Shown here one piece after another: positions 23,990 through 34,999 of a stretch of 55,041 bases of DNA. Numbering within the stretch: the stretch's first letter is position 1; each line of letters begins with the position of its first letter. Source of the stretch: Gammaproteobacteria bacterium (GTDB lineage: Bacteria > Pseudomonadota > Gammaproteobacteria > JACCYU01); the NCBI GenBank assembly GCA_013695765.1, contig JACCZW010000006.1, positions 1-55,041 on the forward strand. Direction: 5' to 3'. Under the pieces are notes generated by a model, which was not told where the DNA came from, searched no databases, and worked only from the letters and a program-made list of their open reading frames with translations. A program made the position numbers and the translations under genes.

Positions 23990-25490
23990 GCAGCGGGTTC
24001 AGCCCGGTTACCCGCTCTTGGCGCTGCTGGATCGTATCGCTTTGGCGCCGGCCGCACAGAATGTGCTCATTCGCGGCCTGTGCAATCACGCGCAGGATGC
24101 CAGGCCGGGCGACCTGTTCGTGGCGCTCGCCGGAGCGCGCACGCATGGTCTACGATATCTGGATGAAGCGCTGGCTAGGGGCGCCGCCGCCGTTGTATGG
24201 GAACCTGCATCCGGCATTGCGCCGCCGGCAGTCGCGTCTGTGCCCGTGATCGCCGTCGACGATCTGGCGCGGCGGCTGGGAATGGTGGCCGATCGCTTCT
24301 TCGGACACCCCTCGCGCGGCATGACGGCAATCGCCGTGACCGGCACAGATGGCAAGACTTCCGTCAGTCACTTCCTTGCGCAGGCGTTGGATGCTCCGGG
24401 GCGCGGTTGTGGCCACATCGGTACGCTGGGCTATGGCATGTATGGCCACCTTGAGCACGGCGCGCATACCACGCCGGACGCGATCAGGCTGCATGCCGAG
24501 CTGGCGTGTCAGCACGCGCGGGGCGCCGCCGCGACAGTCATGGAAGCTTCCTCGCATGCGCTCGCGCAGTACCGTCTGGACGGCGTCGCGCTGGACATGG
24601 CAATCCTCACCAATCTCACGCGTGACCATCTTGATTACCACCTTAGCCACGACGCCTACGCAGCCGCCAAGCGGCGGCTGTTTGCAATGCCCGGATTGCG
24701 GCACGCCGTACTTAATACGGATGACCCATTCGGGGCGGCGCTGGCCGCCGCGCTGCCGCTTTCGGTTAATACGATGGGTTACGGGATCGGCGCCTCGCCA
24801 CTGCCTGACGACCGCAGCGTGCGCGCGACCGACATCGAAGCCACGCGCGGCGGTATGATTTTCGATGTGCTCACGCCGCGGGGCCGCGGCCGGGTGGAGA
24901 GCCGGCTGCTGGGGCGCTTCAATGTCAGCAACCTGCTGGCGGCGCTGGCGGCGCTGCTCGCGCTGGATATGCCGCCGGCGCAAGCGCTTGCGCGCATTAA
25001 TCAAACGCGCGGCGCGCCCGGCCGAATGGAGGCCCATGGCGTTGCCGGACAGCCGCTGGTCGTGGTGGATTACGCCCACACGCCCTCCGCGCTGACTCAC
25101 GCGCTGACCGCTTTGCGCGAGCACTGCGCCGGGCGCTTGTGGTGTGTATTCGGTTGCGGCGGCGACCGGGATGCGGGCAAGCGACCGCTGATGGCGCAGG
25201 CCGCGGAGCTGCATGCTGATGAAATTATCGTTACGGACGACAACCCGCGCGGCGAGTCGCCGGCCCACATCAAGGCCGATATTCTCACCGGCTTTTCGAC
25301 GGGTCGTGCCGTGCGCGTAATCCACGACCGCAGCGATGCGATCGCTACCGCGATAGGAGCCGCCCGCGCAGGCGACGTCGTATTAATCGCCGGCAAGGGT
25401 CATGAGCAGGTGCAGATCGTCGGCGTCGAACAGCGGCCGTTCAGCGACAGCCAGACCGTCGCGGCGGTGCTGGACGAGCGCCCGGCATGA
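23979..25490 (+). CDS. murE: UDP-MurNAc-tripeptide ligase MurE (meso-DAP type)
   Basis: 503 aa from ATG 23979 (ATG 23982 also possible), which lies before the ftsI stop. ATP loop AVTGTDGKTSVSHF, LTRDHLDYH, and the DNPR motif (VTDDNPRGESP), the signature for adding meso-diaminopimelate. It adds the third residue of the stem peptide. ATGA overlap with murF. Confidence 0.98.
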   Translation: MMPEQRVQPGYPLLALLDRIALAPAAQNVLIRGLCNHAQDARPGDLFVALAGARTHGLRYLDEALARGAAAVVWEPASGIAPPAVASVPVIAVDDLARRLGMVADRFFGHPSRGMTAIAVTGTDGKTSVSHFLAQALDAPGRGCGHIGTLGYGMYGHLEHGAHTTPDAIRLHAELACQHARGAAATVMEASSHALAQYRLDGVALDMAILTNLTRDHLDYHLSHDAYAAAKRRLFAMPGLRHAVLNTDDPFGAALAAALPLSVNTMGYGIGASPLPDDRSVRATDIEATRGGMIFDVLTPRGRGRVESRLLGRFNVSNLLAALAALLALDMPPAQALARINQTRGAPGRMEAHGVAGQPLVVVDYAHTPSALTHALTALREHCAGRLWCVFGCGGDRDAGKRPLMAQAAELHADEIIVTDDNPRGESPAHIKADILTGFSTGRAVRVIHDRSDAIATAIGAARAGDVVLIAGKGHEQVQIVGVEQRPFSDSQTVAAVLDERPA

Positions 25491-26872
25491 ACTGGCTGCA
25501 ACTCTCCGACGTTGCGCGGCTCGGGCAAGGACGGCTGATCGGCGATGACGCCGCGGTCGAATCGCTCACGACCGATACCCGCGCAATGAGGCCGGGTCAG
25601 TTATTCGTGGCGCTCGCTGGGCCGCGCTTCGACGGACACGATTTCGTGGCGGGACTCGATTCGACGCAGGCCGCCGGCGCCCTGGTCGCGCGCGAAATGC
25701 GGATTTCATTGCCGCATATCGTGGTGGATGACACGCTAACCGCCTTGCAGCGTATCGCGATGGCATGGCGCCAGCAGACGCAAGCGAAAGTTATCGCCCT
25801 CACGGGCAGCAACGGTAAAACCACCGTCAAGGAAATGATCGCCGCGATTCTCAAGCAAGAAGGCGAGGTGCTGGCGACCCGCGGTAATTTGAACAATCAC
25901 TTTGGCGTACCGCTGACCCTGTTGTCGATACGCTCGAACCATGCCTTTGCGGTAGTGGAGATGGGCGCCAATCATCCGGGCGAAATCGCCGCGCTGACTG
26001 CGATCACCAAACCCGATATCGCGCTGGTCACCAACGCCGCCGCCGCGCACCTGGAAGGTTTCGGCAGCATCGAGGGCGTGGCCAAAGCCAAGGGTGAAAT
26101 CTTCGCGGGTCTCGGCGACGACGGCGCCGCCGTGATCAACGTCGACGACGCATACGCGGATTACTGGCGTTCGCGGGTGCGGGCGCGCACCTGTCTGACG
26201 TTCGGCCTCGATACTAAAGCGGACGTGAGCGCGCGCAAAATCGATGATCGGACGTTGCATGTGGCCACACCCGCAGGCGCCATTAAAATTCGCCTAGCGC
26301 TGCCTGGCGGGCATAACGTCCGCAATGCGCTGGCTGCCGCGGCGGTGGCGATTGCCGCCGGTGCGAGCCTCGCATCGATCCGGACGGGGCTGGAAAAGGT
26401 CACGCAGGTGCGCGGCCGTCTGGTACCGCGCGAGGGCGTGCACGGCGCGCGGCTGCTGGACGACAGTTACAACGCCAATCCCGGCTCGTTCGCGGCGGCG
26501 CTGGAGGTGCTTGTTGCGCAGCCCGGCGCGCACTGGCTGGTGCTGGGCGACATGGCCGAACTCGGCGCCAGCGGCGTCGCGCTGCACCGGATGGTAGGCG
26601 AACTGGCGCGCGACTCTCGCGTTGCGCGGCTGTTTGCGCTTGGCAAGCTCAGTCAGGCCGCGGCCGATGCGTTCGGCTCTGGCGCTACGCACTTCCTTTC
26701 GCATAACGCGTTGATCGAGGTCCTGCACGATGCGCTATGCACTGACGTCAATGTCGGTATCAACGTATTGATAAAAGGTTCGCGCAGCATGCGTATGGAA
26801 CAGGTGGTGGAGGCGCTGCTGGGCAACGGCAAGCCTCGCACACCGGGTGCCGAGCATGATCATGCTGCTTAG
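25487..26872 (+). CDS. murF: MurF, UDP-MurNAc-pentapeptide synthetase
   Basis: 461 aa. ATP loop [43 protein letters not shown] and [13 protein letters not shown] are all typical. It adds D-Ala-D-Ala to the UDP-MurNAc-tripeptide. Its 3' end overlaps the start of mraY by 11 bp. Confidence 0.98.
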   Translation: MNWLQLSDVARLGQGRLIGDDAAVESLTTDTRAMRPGQLFVALAGPRFDGHDFVAGLDSTQAAGALVAREMRISLPHIVVDDTLTALQRIAMAWRQQTQAKVIALTGSNGKTTVKEMIAAILKQEGEVLATRGNLNNHFGVPLTLLSIRSNHAFAVVEMGANHPGEIAALTAITKPDIALVTNAAAAHLEGFGSIEGVAKAKGEIFAGLGDDGAAVINVDDAYADYWRSRVRARTCLTFGLDTKADVSARKIDDRTLHVATPAGAIKIRLALPGGHNVRNALAAAAVAIAAGASLASIRTGLEKVTQVRGRLVPREGVHGARLLDDSYNANPGSFAAALEVLVAQPGAHWLVLGDMAELGASGVALHRMVGELARDSRVARLFALGKLSQAAADAFGSGATHFLSHNALIEVLHDALCTDVNVGINVLIKGSRSMRMEQVVEALLGNGKPRTPGAEHDHAA

Positions 26873-27944
26873 CCTGTTCGAGTACCTGGGCCAGTTTCAT
26901 GACGGTTTTCTCGTTTTCCAGTACATCACCCTACGGGGGATTCTGGGCGTGCTGACCGCCCTGGTCATCTCGTTCGTGGTGGGACCGCCCATGATCCGTC
27001 GCCTGACCGAATATAAAATCGGGCAGGCAATCCGCGCCGACGGGCCGCAAACGCATCTGTCCAAATCCGGCACGCCGACCATGGGCGGCGCACTGATTCT
27101 GGTGGCGGTGACCGTCAGCGCGCTGCTGTGGAGCGATCTCGCCAACCGCTATGTGTGGGTGGTCATGGCCGTGACCCTGGCGTTCGGGCTGATCGGCGGC
27201 ATCGACGATTACCGCAAGCTGGTGCTGGGCAACAGCCGCGGCATGCCGGCGAGTGTCAAGTACTTCTGGCAGTCGGTGATCGCGGTTTGCGCCGCCACTT
27301 TTCTGTACTTCAGCGCGCAGTCGCCGGTGGAGACGGAACTGATCGTGCCGTTTTTCAAAAGCGTCATAATTGATCTCGGCGCCTGGTTTATCCCGCTGAC
27401 GTATCTGGTGATCATCGGCGCGAGCAACGCGGTGAATCTCACCGACGGTCTGGACGGGCTGGCGATTCTGCCTAGCGTGCTGGTGGCGGGCGCTCTGGGC
27501 ATTTTCGCCTATGCCAGCGGTCACGCGAACTTCTCGGAGTATCTGCAGATCCCGGCGATCGCGGGCGCTGGCGAGTTGACCGTATTCTGCGGCGCGATGG
27601 TCGGCGCGGGGCTGGGTTTTTTATGGTTCAACGCCTATCCCGCGCAGGTATTCATGGGCGACGTGGGGGCGCTGGCGCTGGGTGCTGCGTTAGGCATCGT
27701 CGCCGTCCTGGTCCGGCAGGAACTGGTGCTGCTGATCATGGGCGGCGTGTTCGTGATGGAAACCGTGTCGGTGATGTTGCAGGTGACGAGCTTCAAGTTG
27801 ACCGGGCGGCGCATCTTCCGCATGGCGCCGCTGCACCATCATTTCGAGTTGCGCGGCTGGCCGGAGCCGCGCGTGATCGTGCGCTTCTGGATCATGACGG
27901 TGATTCTGGTGTTGATCGGTCTTGCGACCTTAAAGATCCGTTGA
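26862..27944 (+). CDS. mraY: MraY, phospho-MurNAc-pentapeptide translocase
   Basis: 360 aa from ATG 26862, exactly the E. coli length; GTG 26847 or ATG 26856 are alternatives. Ten membrane segments are expected. Active-site loops: [24 protein letters not shown] (Asp pair), [34 protein letters not shown] and the HHHFEL motif near 325. It makes lipid I at the inner membrane. Confidence 0.98.
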   Translation: MLLSLFEYLGQFHDGFLVFQYITLRGILGVLTALVISFVVGPPMIRRLTEYKIGQAIRADGPQTHLSKSGTPTMGGALILVAVTVSALLWSDLANRYVWVVMAVTLAFGLIGGIDDYRKLVLGNSRGMPASVKYFWQSVIAVCAATFLYFSAQSPVETELIVPFFKSVIIDLGAWFIPLTYLVIIGASNAVNLTDGLDGLAILPSVLVAGALGIFAYASGHANFSEYLQIPAIAGAGELTVFCGAMVGAGLGFLWFNAYPAQVFMGDVGALALGAALGIVAVLVRQELVLLIMGGVFVMETVSVMLQVTSFKLTGRRIFRMAPLHHHFELRGWPEPRVIVRFWIMTVILVLIGLATLKIR

Positions 27945-27945
27945 C

Positions 27946-29316
27946 GTGTCAGCCGCCGTAGCAGACAACATGGTCGTGAGCCTGCCTCGAAAAACGCTGA
28001 TTATCGGTCTGGGCGCCACCGGTCTGTCGGTCGCGCGTCATCTGGCCGCGCAGCGTTTGCCCTTCGAGGTCGCGGACACCCGAGTCGCGCCCCCGGGACT
28101 GGCGCGGCTGCGTGAGATCGCGCCAAAGGCTACGGTCTATCTGGGCGTGCTCAATCCCGAACTGATCTGCCAGATGTCGCGCGTGGTACTGAGCCCCGGC
28201 GTGTCATTGCGTGATCCGGCCTTGCGGCAGGCATTGGCATCCGGTCTTGAAGTGATAGGCGACATCGAGCTGTTCGCGCGTGAAGCCAACGCGCCGGTGG
28301 CGGCGATAACCGGCTCGAACGGCAAGAGCACCGTGACGACCCTGCTGACGGCGATGGCGCGCGACGCCGGCCGGCTGGTGCGCGCCGGGGGCAACCTGGG
28401 CACACCCGCGCTGGATCTTGTCGAAACGCCGGGCCCCGACCTGTACGTGCTGGAACTGTCCAGTTTTCAACTGGAGACTGCCTACAGCCTGCGCCCGGCC
28501 GTCGCCGCGGTTCTGAACGTGAGCCCCGATCACATGGATCGCTACACCGGCCTGCATGATTACGCGGCCGCCAAGGCACGCATCTATGATCGGGCACAGG
28601 TATGCGTGGTCAACCGTGACGATGCCGCCGTGATGGCTATGGCGCGCGACCGTGGCCATCACGGCGGCATCGTGAGTTTCGGTCTGGATGCGCCGGCCGC
28701 GGAAAATTACGGACTGCGCGTCGCTGACGGCCGCGCCTGGTTGTGCCGGGGCGCGACACGGTTGCTGGCGGAAGACGAACTGCGCATCAACGGGCGCCAC
28801 AACACCAGCAACGCGCTCGCGGCGCTGGCGCTGGGCCATGCGCTGGGCTTCGCGCACGACGCGATGTGCCATACGCTTAAATTGTTCACCGGCCTGCCAC
28901 ACCGCATGCAGTGGGTGGCGGAGAGTCACGGTGTTACCTGGTACAACGACTCCAAAGGCACCAATGTCGGCGCCACGGTGGCGGCGCTCGGTGGACTGCC
29001 GGGGCCGGTTGTGTTGATTGCCGGCGGCGACGGCAAGGGCGCCAACTTCGCGCCCCTGTATCCGGCGGTTAAGACCCGCGTGCGGGCGCTGATACTGCTG
29101 GGCCGCGATGCCGGACGCTTTGCCGCCACGCTCGCCGGCGCCGCGCCGGTAAAGATGGTGGGCGACATGGGGGCAGCGGTCGCACAGGCCGCCACGCTCG
29201 CGCAGCCGGGAGATCAAGTGTTGCTGTCGCCGGCGTGCGCGAGTCTCGATATGTACAGCAGCTACACCGAGCGTGGCGAGCAGTTCATGAGCGCCGTGCG
29301 CAGGCTGTTCCCATGA
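27946..29316 (+). CDS. murD: MurD, UDP-MurNAc-L-Ala:D-Glu ligase
   Basis: 456 aa from GTG 27946; ATG 27970 is an alternative start. N-terminal Rossmann motif IIGLGATGLSVARHL, ATP loop AITGSNGKSTVTTLL, LNVSPDHMDRY, YNDSKGTNVGAT and SPACASLDMYSSYTERGEQF. It adds D-glutamate to UDP-MurNAc-L-Ala. One base separates it from mraY; it overlaps ftsW by ATGA. Confidence 0.98.
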   Translation: MSAAVADNMVVSLPRKTLIIGLGATGLSVARHLAAQRLPFEVADTRVAPPGLARLREIAPKATVYLGVLNPELICQMSRVVLSPGVSLRDPALRQALASGLEVIGDIELFAREANAPVAAITGSNGKSTVTTLLTAMARDAGRLVRAGGNLGTPALDLVETPGPDLYVLELSSFQLETAYSLRPAVAAVLNVSPDHMDRYTGLHDYAAAKARIYDRAQVCVVNRDDAAVMAMARDRGHHGGIVSFGLDAPAAENYGLRVADGRAWLCRGATRLLAEDELRINGRHNTSNALAALALGHALGFAHDAMCHTLKLFTGLPHRMQWVAESHGVTWYNDSKGTNVGATVAALGGLPGPVVLIAGGDGKGANFAPLYPAVKTRVRALILLGRDAGRFAATLAGAAPVKMVGDMGAAVAQAATLAQPGDQVLLSPACASLDMYSSYTERGEQFMSAVRRLFP

Positions 29317-30485
29317 GCGCCGTGCCGCAGGCATCGAGAGAACGGACGATTCTGCCCGCGCGCGCGCGTCAGCGGATCGATGTCAATCTGATCGTATATA
29401 CCGCCTTGTTGCTGGGCGTGGGCCTGGTGATGGTTTCTTCCGCGTCGATTGGCATCGCGGACAGTCTGACCGGCGATCCGCTCTATTGCTTCAAACGACA
29501 GTTGATTTTCATCGTTATTAGCCTGGTCGCGATGGCCGCCGTGTATGGTGTGCCTCTCGAATGGTGGCGCAAGGCCAGCCAGCCCGCGCTGATCGCCGTA
29601 GTATTCCTGCTTGCGTTGGTGCTGATACCGGGTGTGGGCAAGACCATCAACGGTAGCAGCCGCTGGCTCACGCTCGGCGCATTCAGTCTGCAGGTCTCCG
29701 AACTCGCCAAGCTGTTCGTCATCGTCTATCTGGCCGCCTACATCGACCGGCACGCGCTGCGCCTGCGCACCGCTGCGCGTGCGGTTATTCCGCCACTGTC
29801 GGTACTCGGCGTCATCGGCGTCCTGTTATTGATGGAACCCGATTACGGCGCGGCGGCGGTGCTGCTCGCGACCAGCCTCGGCATGCTGTTTCTCGGTGGC
29901 GTGCGGTTGTGGCAGTTCGCGTTGCTGCTGACCGGCGCCGGCGCGACCTTAAGCGCGCTGGCGGTGTCTTCGCCTTACCGGCTGGAGCGCATCACGACGT
30001 TCGTGAATCCATGGGCCGATCCATACGACACGGGCTTTCAGCTCACTCAGTCCCTGATCGCGATCGGCAGTGGTTCGTGGTGGGGGGTCGGGCTCGGCGA
30101 CAGTATCCAGAAGCTGTTTTACCTGCCGGAGGCGCATACAGATTTCCTGTTTGCGGTGGTGGCCGAAGAGCTGGGCCTGGCCGGCATGGCCGGGGTAATC
30201 GCGCTGTACAGTCTGCTGGTGTGGCGATGCTTTTCCTTAGGGCGCACGGCGGAACGCTGCGGACAGGATTTCGCGGCCAGTGTCAGCTTCGGTATCGGCA
30301 TGTGGCTGGGTCTGCAGGCCTTCATCAATATGGGCGTTAATTTAGGGATACTGCCGACGAAGGGCCTGACCTTGCCGCTGATGAGCGCCGGCGGCAGCAG
30401 CATCGTGGTGGTGTGCGTGGCGCTGGGGCTGCTACTGCGTGTGCATCGCGAGTCCTGCGATGCGGCCGCGGAGCAGACGCTGTGA
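29313..30485 (+). CDS. ftsW: FtsW, septal SEDS glycosyltransferase
   Basis: 390 aa from ATG 29313 in the murD stop. About ten membrane helices; SEDS landmarks GSSRWLTLGAFSLQVSELAK, LLMEPDYGAAAVL, DPYDTGFQLTQSLIAIGSG, EAHTDFLFAVVAEELGLAG and LPTKGLTLPLMSAGGSSIV. It polymerises lipid II at the septum together with FtsI. GTGA overlap with murG. Confidence 0.98.
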   Translation: MSAVPQASRERTILPARARQRIDVNLIVYTALLLGVGLVMVSSASIGIADSLTGDPLYCFKRQLIFIVISLVAMAAVYGVPLEWWRKASQPALIAVVFLLALVLIPGVGKTINGSSRWLTLGAFSLQVSELAKLFVIVYLAAYIDRHALRLRTAARAVIPPLSVLGVIGVLLLMEPDYGAAAVLLATSLGMLFLGGVRLWQFALLLTGAGATLSALAVSSPYRLERITTFVNPWADPYDTGFQLTQSLIAIGSGSWWGVGLGDSIQKLFYLPEAHTDFLFAVVAEELGLAGMAGVIALYSLLVWRCFSLGRTAERCGQDFAASVSFGIGMWLGLQAFINMGVNLGILPTKGLTLPLMSAGGSSIVVVCVALGLLLRVHRESCDAAAEQTL

Positions 30486-31615
30486 ACCGCGGCAGGCCGG
30501 TGATGATCCTGGCCGGCGGCACCGGTGGCCACGTCTATCCGGCGCTTGCGGTCGCCCGCAGCCTGCTGCGGATGGGCCAGCCGGTCGTGTGGATGGGCAC
30601 GCGAAAGGGGCTGGAAGCGCGCGTGGTACCGGCGGCTGGAATTCCCATGGTATGGCTGACGGTCGGGGGTCTGCGCGGCAAGAGTGCTGTGACCTGGCTG
30701 CTGGCGCCGCTGAAACTGACCATCGCGATTCTCCAGGCGTTGCATATCGTGTGGCGTCACCGGCCTGTGGCGGTGCTCGGCATGGGGGGCTTCGCTGCCG
30801 GTCCTGGCGGCCTGGCGGCGTTTCTGCTCGGACGGCCACTGCTGGTGCACGAACAGAACGCGCTGGCGGGGCTGACCAATCGGTTGTTGGCGCCACTCGC
30901 TGTTAAGGTACTGCAGGGCTTTCCGGACGTTCTTCGTAGTAAAAAAGCTGTATTCGTCGGCAATCCGGTGCGTAGCGATATCGCCGCGTTACCAGCGCCG
31001 GAGCAGCGTATGCGCGACCGACACGGGCGTCTGCGATTGCTGGTGCTAGGCGGCAGTCTCGGCGCCAGAACCCTGAACGAAGTCGTGCCGGCTATCCTGG
31101 CGCGCCTGCCCGCGGATATGCGTCCCGAGGTTTGGCACCAGGCGGGACGCGATCATATCGATGGCGCGGCGGCACATTACGAGACCGCGCGTGTCGAGGC
31201 GCGAGTAGAAGCGTTCATCGAAGACATGGCCGCGGCCTACGCCTGGAGCGATCTGGTGCTGTGTCGCGCCGGGGCGCTTACCATCGCGGAGCTGGCGGCC
31301 GCTGGCGCGGGCGCGATACTGGTGCCTTACCCGTTCGCCGTGGACGACCACCAGACCGCGAACGCGAAGTTTTTGAGCGCGGCGGGCGCGGCGGTGGTAG
31401 TTGCTGACGCGGCGCTTGCGTCGCGGCTGCCGGCATTGCTCGAAGATTTTACTGCCATTGGTGTCGTCAACCGCGAACGATTGCTGCTGATGGCGCGCGC
31501 CGCGCGCGAGCATGCCAGGGTCGAGGCCAGCGACGAGGTCGCGCGCCTGTGTATGGCAGCGAACGTCGGCGGGGCGGTTTGTTCGTGCGCGCGTGGTGGC
31601 GAGGGGTCGTCATGA
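30482..31615 (+). CDS. murG: MurG, lipid II-forming GlcNAc transferase
   Basis: 377 aa from GTG 30482 (ATG 30503 possible). N-terminal glycine loop [63 protein letters not shown] and the UDP-GlcNAc site [20 protein letters not shown]. Peripheral inner-membrane enzyme that converts lipid I to lipid II. Ends in the murC start (ATGA). Confidence 0.97.
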   Translation: MNRGRPVMILAGGTGGHVYPALAVARSLLRMGQPVVWMGTRKGLEARVVPAAGIPMVWLTVGGLRGKSAVTWLLAPLKLTIAILQALHIVWRHRPVAVLGMGGFAAGPGGLAAFLLGRPLLVHEQNALAGLTNRLLAPLAVKVLQGFPDVLRSKKAVFVGNPVRSDIAALPAPEQRMRDRHGRLRLLVLGGSLGARTLNEVVPAILARLPADMRPEVWHQAGRDHIDGAAAHYETARVEARVEAFIEDMAAAYAWSDLVLCRAGALTIAELAAAGAGAILVPYPFAVDDHQTANAKFLSAAGAAVVVADAALASRLPALLEDFTAIGVVNRERLLLMARAAREHARVEASDEVARLCMAANVGGAVCSCARGGEGSS

Positions 31616-33039
31616 CCCAGCCGCAGGACATCGGCATGCGCCGCATCCGCCGCGTGCATTTTGTGGGCATCGGCGGCGCCGGCATGGGCGGCATCGCGGA
31701 GGTATTATTGAACCTCGGCTACCAGGTGACGGGTTCGGACCTGGTGGAGAACACAATGACCGCGCGCCTGCGCGAGTTAGGCGCGCGGGTGCGCTGCGGT
31801 CATGTGGCGAGCGGCGTGGCCGGCGTTGACGTGGTGGTAGTTTCCAGCGCCGTGCCCGCCGATAACCCGGAGTTGGCCGCGGCGCGCGAGCAGCGCATTC
31901 CGGTGGTGCAGCGCGCCGAGATGCTGGCCGAGCTGATGCGCTTCCGCTACGGCATCGCGGTGGCCGGCACGCACGGCAAGACCACGACCACCAGCCTGAT
32001 CGCAGCACTGCTGGCGCAAGGCGGGCTGGACCCGACCTTTGTCGTCGGCGGCAGGGTCAACAGCACCGCCAGTCATTCGAAACTAGGCGGCGGCCGCTTT
32101 CTGGTGGCGGAAGCCGACGAGAGCGACGCCTCGTTTCTGCATCTGCAGCCGGTGATCGCCGTGGTCACCAACATCGATTCCGATCACTTAAGCACCTACG
32201 GAGGCGACTTCCAGCGACTGCGCGCGGCGTTCGTGGAGTTTCTGCATCACCTGCCGTTCTACGGGTTGGCCGTGTTGTGCGTGGACGATGACCGGGTGCG
32301 CGCCATGCTGCCGTCGATTTCGCGCCCGTTCATGACCTATGGCATTGACGAGAAAGCCGATATCCACGCGCGCGACGTATCGCACGCCGGCACGCAGTCC
32401 CGCTTCCGCGTGAAGCTGCCATCCTCCGGCCCGGAAATCGAGATAGCGTTGAATCTGCCCGGCCGTCACAACGTGCGCAACGCACTGGCGGCAATCGCGG
32501 TGGCGTACGAGCTGGGTGTTGGAGGCGAGGCGATTCAGGCCGCGCTGCTCGGCTTTGAGGGCATCGCGCGGCGGTTCCAGGTGTATGGCGATCTCGTCAC
32601 CCGCGGCGGCACGATCACGATGGTCGATGATTACGGCCACCATCCCACGGAAATGGCGGCTACCCTGGCCGCGGTTCGCGCGGGCTGGCCGGACCGTCGG
32701 CTGGTGCTGGTATTTCAACCGCACCGGTACACCCGCACGCGTGATCTCTTCGACGACTTCACGCAGGTGCTCAACGAGGTGGACGTGGTGGTGCTACTGG
32801 AAGTGTACGCCGCCAATGAGAGCGCAATCGCCGGCGCCGACGGCCGCGCGCTGTGCCGTTCTTTAAGAGTACGCGGCAAGCTCGATCCCATCTTCGTCGA
32901 AGACATCGACGAGTTGCCACGAATTTTGAACGACCTGCTGTGCGACGGCGACCTATTGCTCACCCTGGGCGCCGGCAGCATCGGCGCCGCCGCAGCGGCG
33001 CTGCCCGCACGGCTCGCATCCGAGGCCCGCGTCCAATGA
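31612..33039 (+). CDS. murC: MurC, UDP-MurNAc:L-Ala ligase
   Basis: 475 aa. N-terminal [23 protein letters not shown] loop [44 protein letters not shown] and [14 protein letters not shown]. It adds the first stem-peptide residue. Coupled by ATGA overlaps to murG and murB, as in other gammaproteobacterial dcw clusters. Confidence 0.98.
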   Translation: MTQPQDIGMRRIRRVHFVGIGGAGMGGIAEVLLNLGYQVTGSDLVENTMTARLRELGARVRCGHVASGVAGVDVVVVSSAVPADNPELAAAREQRIPVVQRAEMLAELMRFRYGIAVAGTHGKTTTTSLIAALLAQGGLDPTFVVGGRVNSTASHSKLGGGRFLVAEADESDASFLHLQPVIAVVTNIDSDHLSTYGGDFQRLRAAFVEFLHHLPFYGLAVLCVDDDRVRAMLPSISRPFMTYGIDEKADIHARDVSHAGTQSRFRVKLPSSGPEIEIALNLPGRHNVRNALAAIAVAYELGVGGEAIQAALLGFEGIARRFQVYGDLVTRGGTITMVDDYGHHPTEMAATLAAVRAGWPDRRLVLVFQPHRYTRTRDLFDDFTQVLNEVDVVVLLEVYAANESAIAGADGRALCRSLRVRGKLDPIFVEDIDELPRILNDLLCDGDLLLTLGAGSIGAAAAALPARLASEARVQ

Positions 33040-33944
33040 TGGCCGCGCGTACGACGATGACGGTGCGCGGCGCACTGCGTTCGAACGTGCCGCTCAAGGG
33101 CTTGAACAGTTGGCGGGTTGGCGGACCCGCCGACCGCTTGTTCCGCCCCGCGGACCTGGACGATCTGGCGCTGTTTCTGAGTCAGACCGAAACAAGCGAG
33201 CCGCTGACCTGGCTGGGGCTTGGCACCAATGTGCTGGTGCGCGATGGGGGGGTGCGGGGCACCGTCATCGCCACACACGCGGCGCTCAACGACGTGGTCA
33301 GGCTGGATAATTCACAGGTGCGGGCGCAGGCCGGCGTGCCTTGCGCGAAGCTCGCGCGCAGGAGCGTGGGCTGGAGTCTTGCGGGCGCCGAATTCATGGT
33401 GGGAATCCCCGGCACTCTGGGCGGCGCGCTGGCCATGAACGCCGGCGCGTTCGGCGGTCAGACCTGGGATGTCGTGGCCGCCGTGGACACGATCGACCGA
33501 CGTGGGGAGATTCGGCGTCGCATGACCTCCGAATTCTCGATCGATTATCGGCATGTGGCCCCGCCTGGCGATGAATGGTTCGTGGCCGCCGAACTGGCCC
33601 TCAAGGCCGGCGACATGAACGTATCGAAACGCGAGACTCAGGCGCTGCTCGCGCGCCGCCAGGTCACCCAGCCGCTGGGTGTGGCGAGCTGCGGCTCCGT
33701 GTTCCGCAATCCGCCCGGTGACTTCGCAGCGCGCCTGATCGAGACCGCGGGGCTTAAGCGTCATCGCATCGGGGGGGCGTGTGTATCTGCGCTGCATGCC
33801 AATTTCATAATCAACGATGACCATGCGAGCGCGGCGGATATCGAGGCGCTGATTGGCTTTGTGCAGCGAACGGTCGAGGACGCGCACGGCGTGAGCCTCG
33901 CGCCCGAAGTGCGCATCGTGGGGCGAGCCGGAGTAAGAAAATGA
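33036..33944 (+). CDS. murB: MurB, UDP-N-acetylenolpyruvoylglucosamine reductase
   Basis: 302 aa. FAD-binding segments [19 protein letters not shown] and [20 protein letters not shown], with the catalytic region [20 protein letters not shown] and [20 protein letters not shown]. The terminal glutamate region (LAPEVRIVG) fits a type II-like shorter MurB rather than the 340-aa E. coli form. It completes UDP-MurNAc with NADPH. A hairpin overlaps its stop codon. Confidence 0.96.
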   Translation: MMAARTTMTVRGALRSNVPLKGLNSWRVGGPADRLFRPADLDDLALFLSQTETSEPLTWLGLGTNVLVRDGGVRGTVIATHAALNDVVRLDNSQVRAQAGVPCAKLARRSVGWSLAGAEFMVGIPGTLGGALAMNAGAFGGQTWDVVAAVDTIDRRGEIRRRMTSEFSIDYRHVAPPGDEWFVAAELALKAGDMNVSKRETQALLARRQVTQPLGVASCGSVFRNPPGDFAARLIETAGLKRHRIGGACVSALHANFIINDDHASAADIEALIGFVQRTVEDAHGVSLAPEVRIVGRAGVRK

Positions 33945-33963
33945 CACTTAACGTGTCATTTTC
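33937..33963 (+). terminator. Hairpin at the murB-ddl junction
   Basis: Perfect 11-bp arms GAAAATGACAC and GTGTCATTTTC around TTAAC. The left arm includes the murB stop TGA. The right arm ends with a short T run (TTTTC) so it may be a weak or attenuating intrinsic terminator; the stem is only moderately GC-rich, so an operator or mRNA-processing role is also possible. Confidence 0.45.
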
Positions 33964-34035
33964 CCGGCGAGCGACCGACCACGGATGGTCGGGCTGGACC
34001 CAGGTGCCAAGGACGGCTTGTACCGAAAACTTTAG

Positions 34036-34980
34036 ATGAGCATCGACCTGAACAATCCAAAGACCTTTGGCAAAGTCGCCGTGCTCTACGGGGGCTGGTC
34101 CGCGGAGCGTGATGTTTCGCTCAAGAGCGGTGCGACCGTGCTGGCGGCGCTCAAGCGCAGCGGCGTCGACGCGCATGGCATCGACGCCGGGCGCGATGTG
34201 CTGGAGTTGCTCGTTCAGGGCAGGTTTCAGCGCGTTTTTAATCTTCTGCACGGCCGGGGCGGTGAAGACGGCGTGATCCAGGGCGCACTGGAGGTGCTGG
34301 GTATTCCGTACACGGGCAGCGGCGTGCTGGGTTCCGCGCTGACCATGGACAAGCTGCGCACCAAGATGATGTGGCGGCAAGCAAACTTTCCAACGCCGCC
34401 CTGGGCGGTGGTAAAGGCGGGCGCCGATCTGGACGCCGTAATGCAGACCGTGGGTCTGCCGCTGGCGATCAAGCCCATACACGAGGGCTCCAGCATCGGC
34501 ATCAGCAAGGTGACGCGGGCCGAGGACATGCGGGGCGCATGCGCACTCGGTTTTGAACACGACCACACGTTGATCGCCGAACGCTGGATAGCTGGTGGCG
34601 AATACACCGCCGGCGTCCTGGATACGAAAGTGCTGCCACTAATCCGCATGGAGACACCGCGCGGCTTTTACGATTTTCAGGCCAAGTATCACGCCGACAC
34701 GACTCGCTATCACTGCCCATGCGGATTGCCGCCCGAGCAGGAAAAGCTAATCGCGGCGCTGTGCCGGAACGCATTCGAAGCCGTGGGCGCTGACGGTTGG
34801 GGAAGAGTGGATCTGATGCTGGACAGTGACCACCGGCCGTGGCTGCTGGAGGTGAATACGGTACCCGGCATGACCGACCATAGTCTGGTGCCCAAGGCGG
34901 CCGCGGTTGCCGGCATCGAACTGGAAACGCTGGTGTTGCGCATTCTGGCAACCTCGCTGGAGGCGCGCGCTGAAGCATGA
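34036..34980 (+). CDS. ddl: D-alanine-D-alanine ligase
   Basis: 314 aa. ATP-grasp features: VLYGGWSAERDVSLKSG, LHGRGGEDGVIQGALEVL, YTGSGVLGSALTMDKLRTK, PIHEGSSIGISKV, YDFQAKYHADTTRYHCP and LEVNTVPGMTDHSLVPKAA. It makes the dipeptide used by MurF. It is 91 bp downstream of murB, the largest gap between murE and ftsA. Confidence 0.98.
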   Translation: MSIDLNNPKTFGKVAVLYGGWSAERDVSLKSGATVLAALKRSGVDAHGIDAGRDVLELLVQGRFQRVFNLLHGRGGEDGVIQGALEVLGIPYTGSGVLGSALTMDKLRTKMMWRQANFPTPPWAVVKAGADLDAVMQTVGLPLAIKPIHEGSSIGISKVTRAEDMRGACALGFEHDHTLIAERWIAGGEYTAGVLDTKVLPLIRMETPRGFYDFQAKYHADTTRYHCPCGLPPEQEKLIAALCRNAFEAVGADGWGRVDLMLDSDHRPWLLEVNTVPGMTDHSLVPKAAAVAGIELETLVLRILATSLEARAEA

Positions 34981-34999
34981 AATACGAGGAAATAGACCA

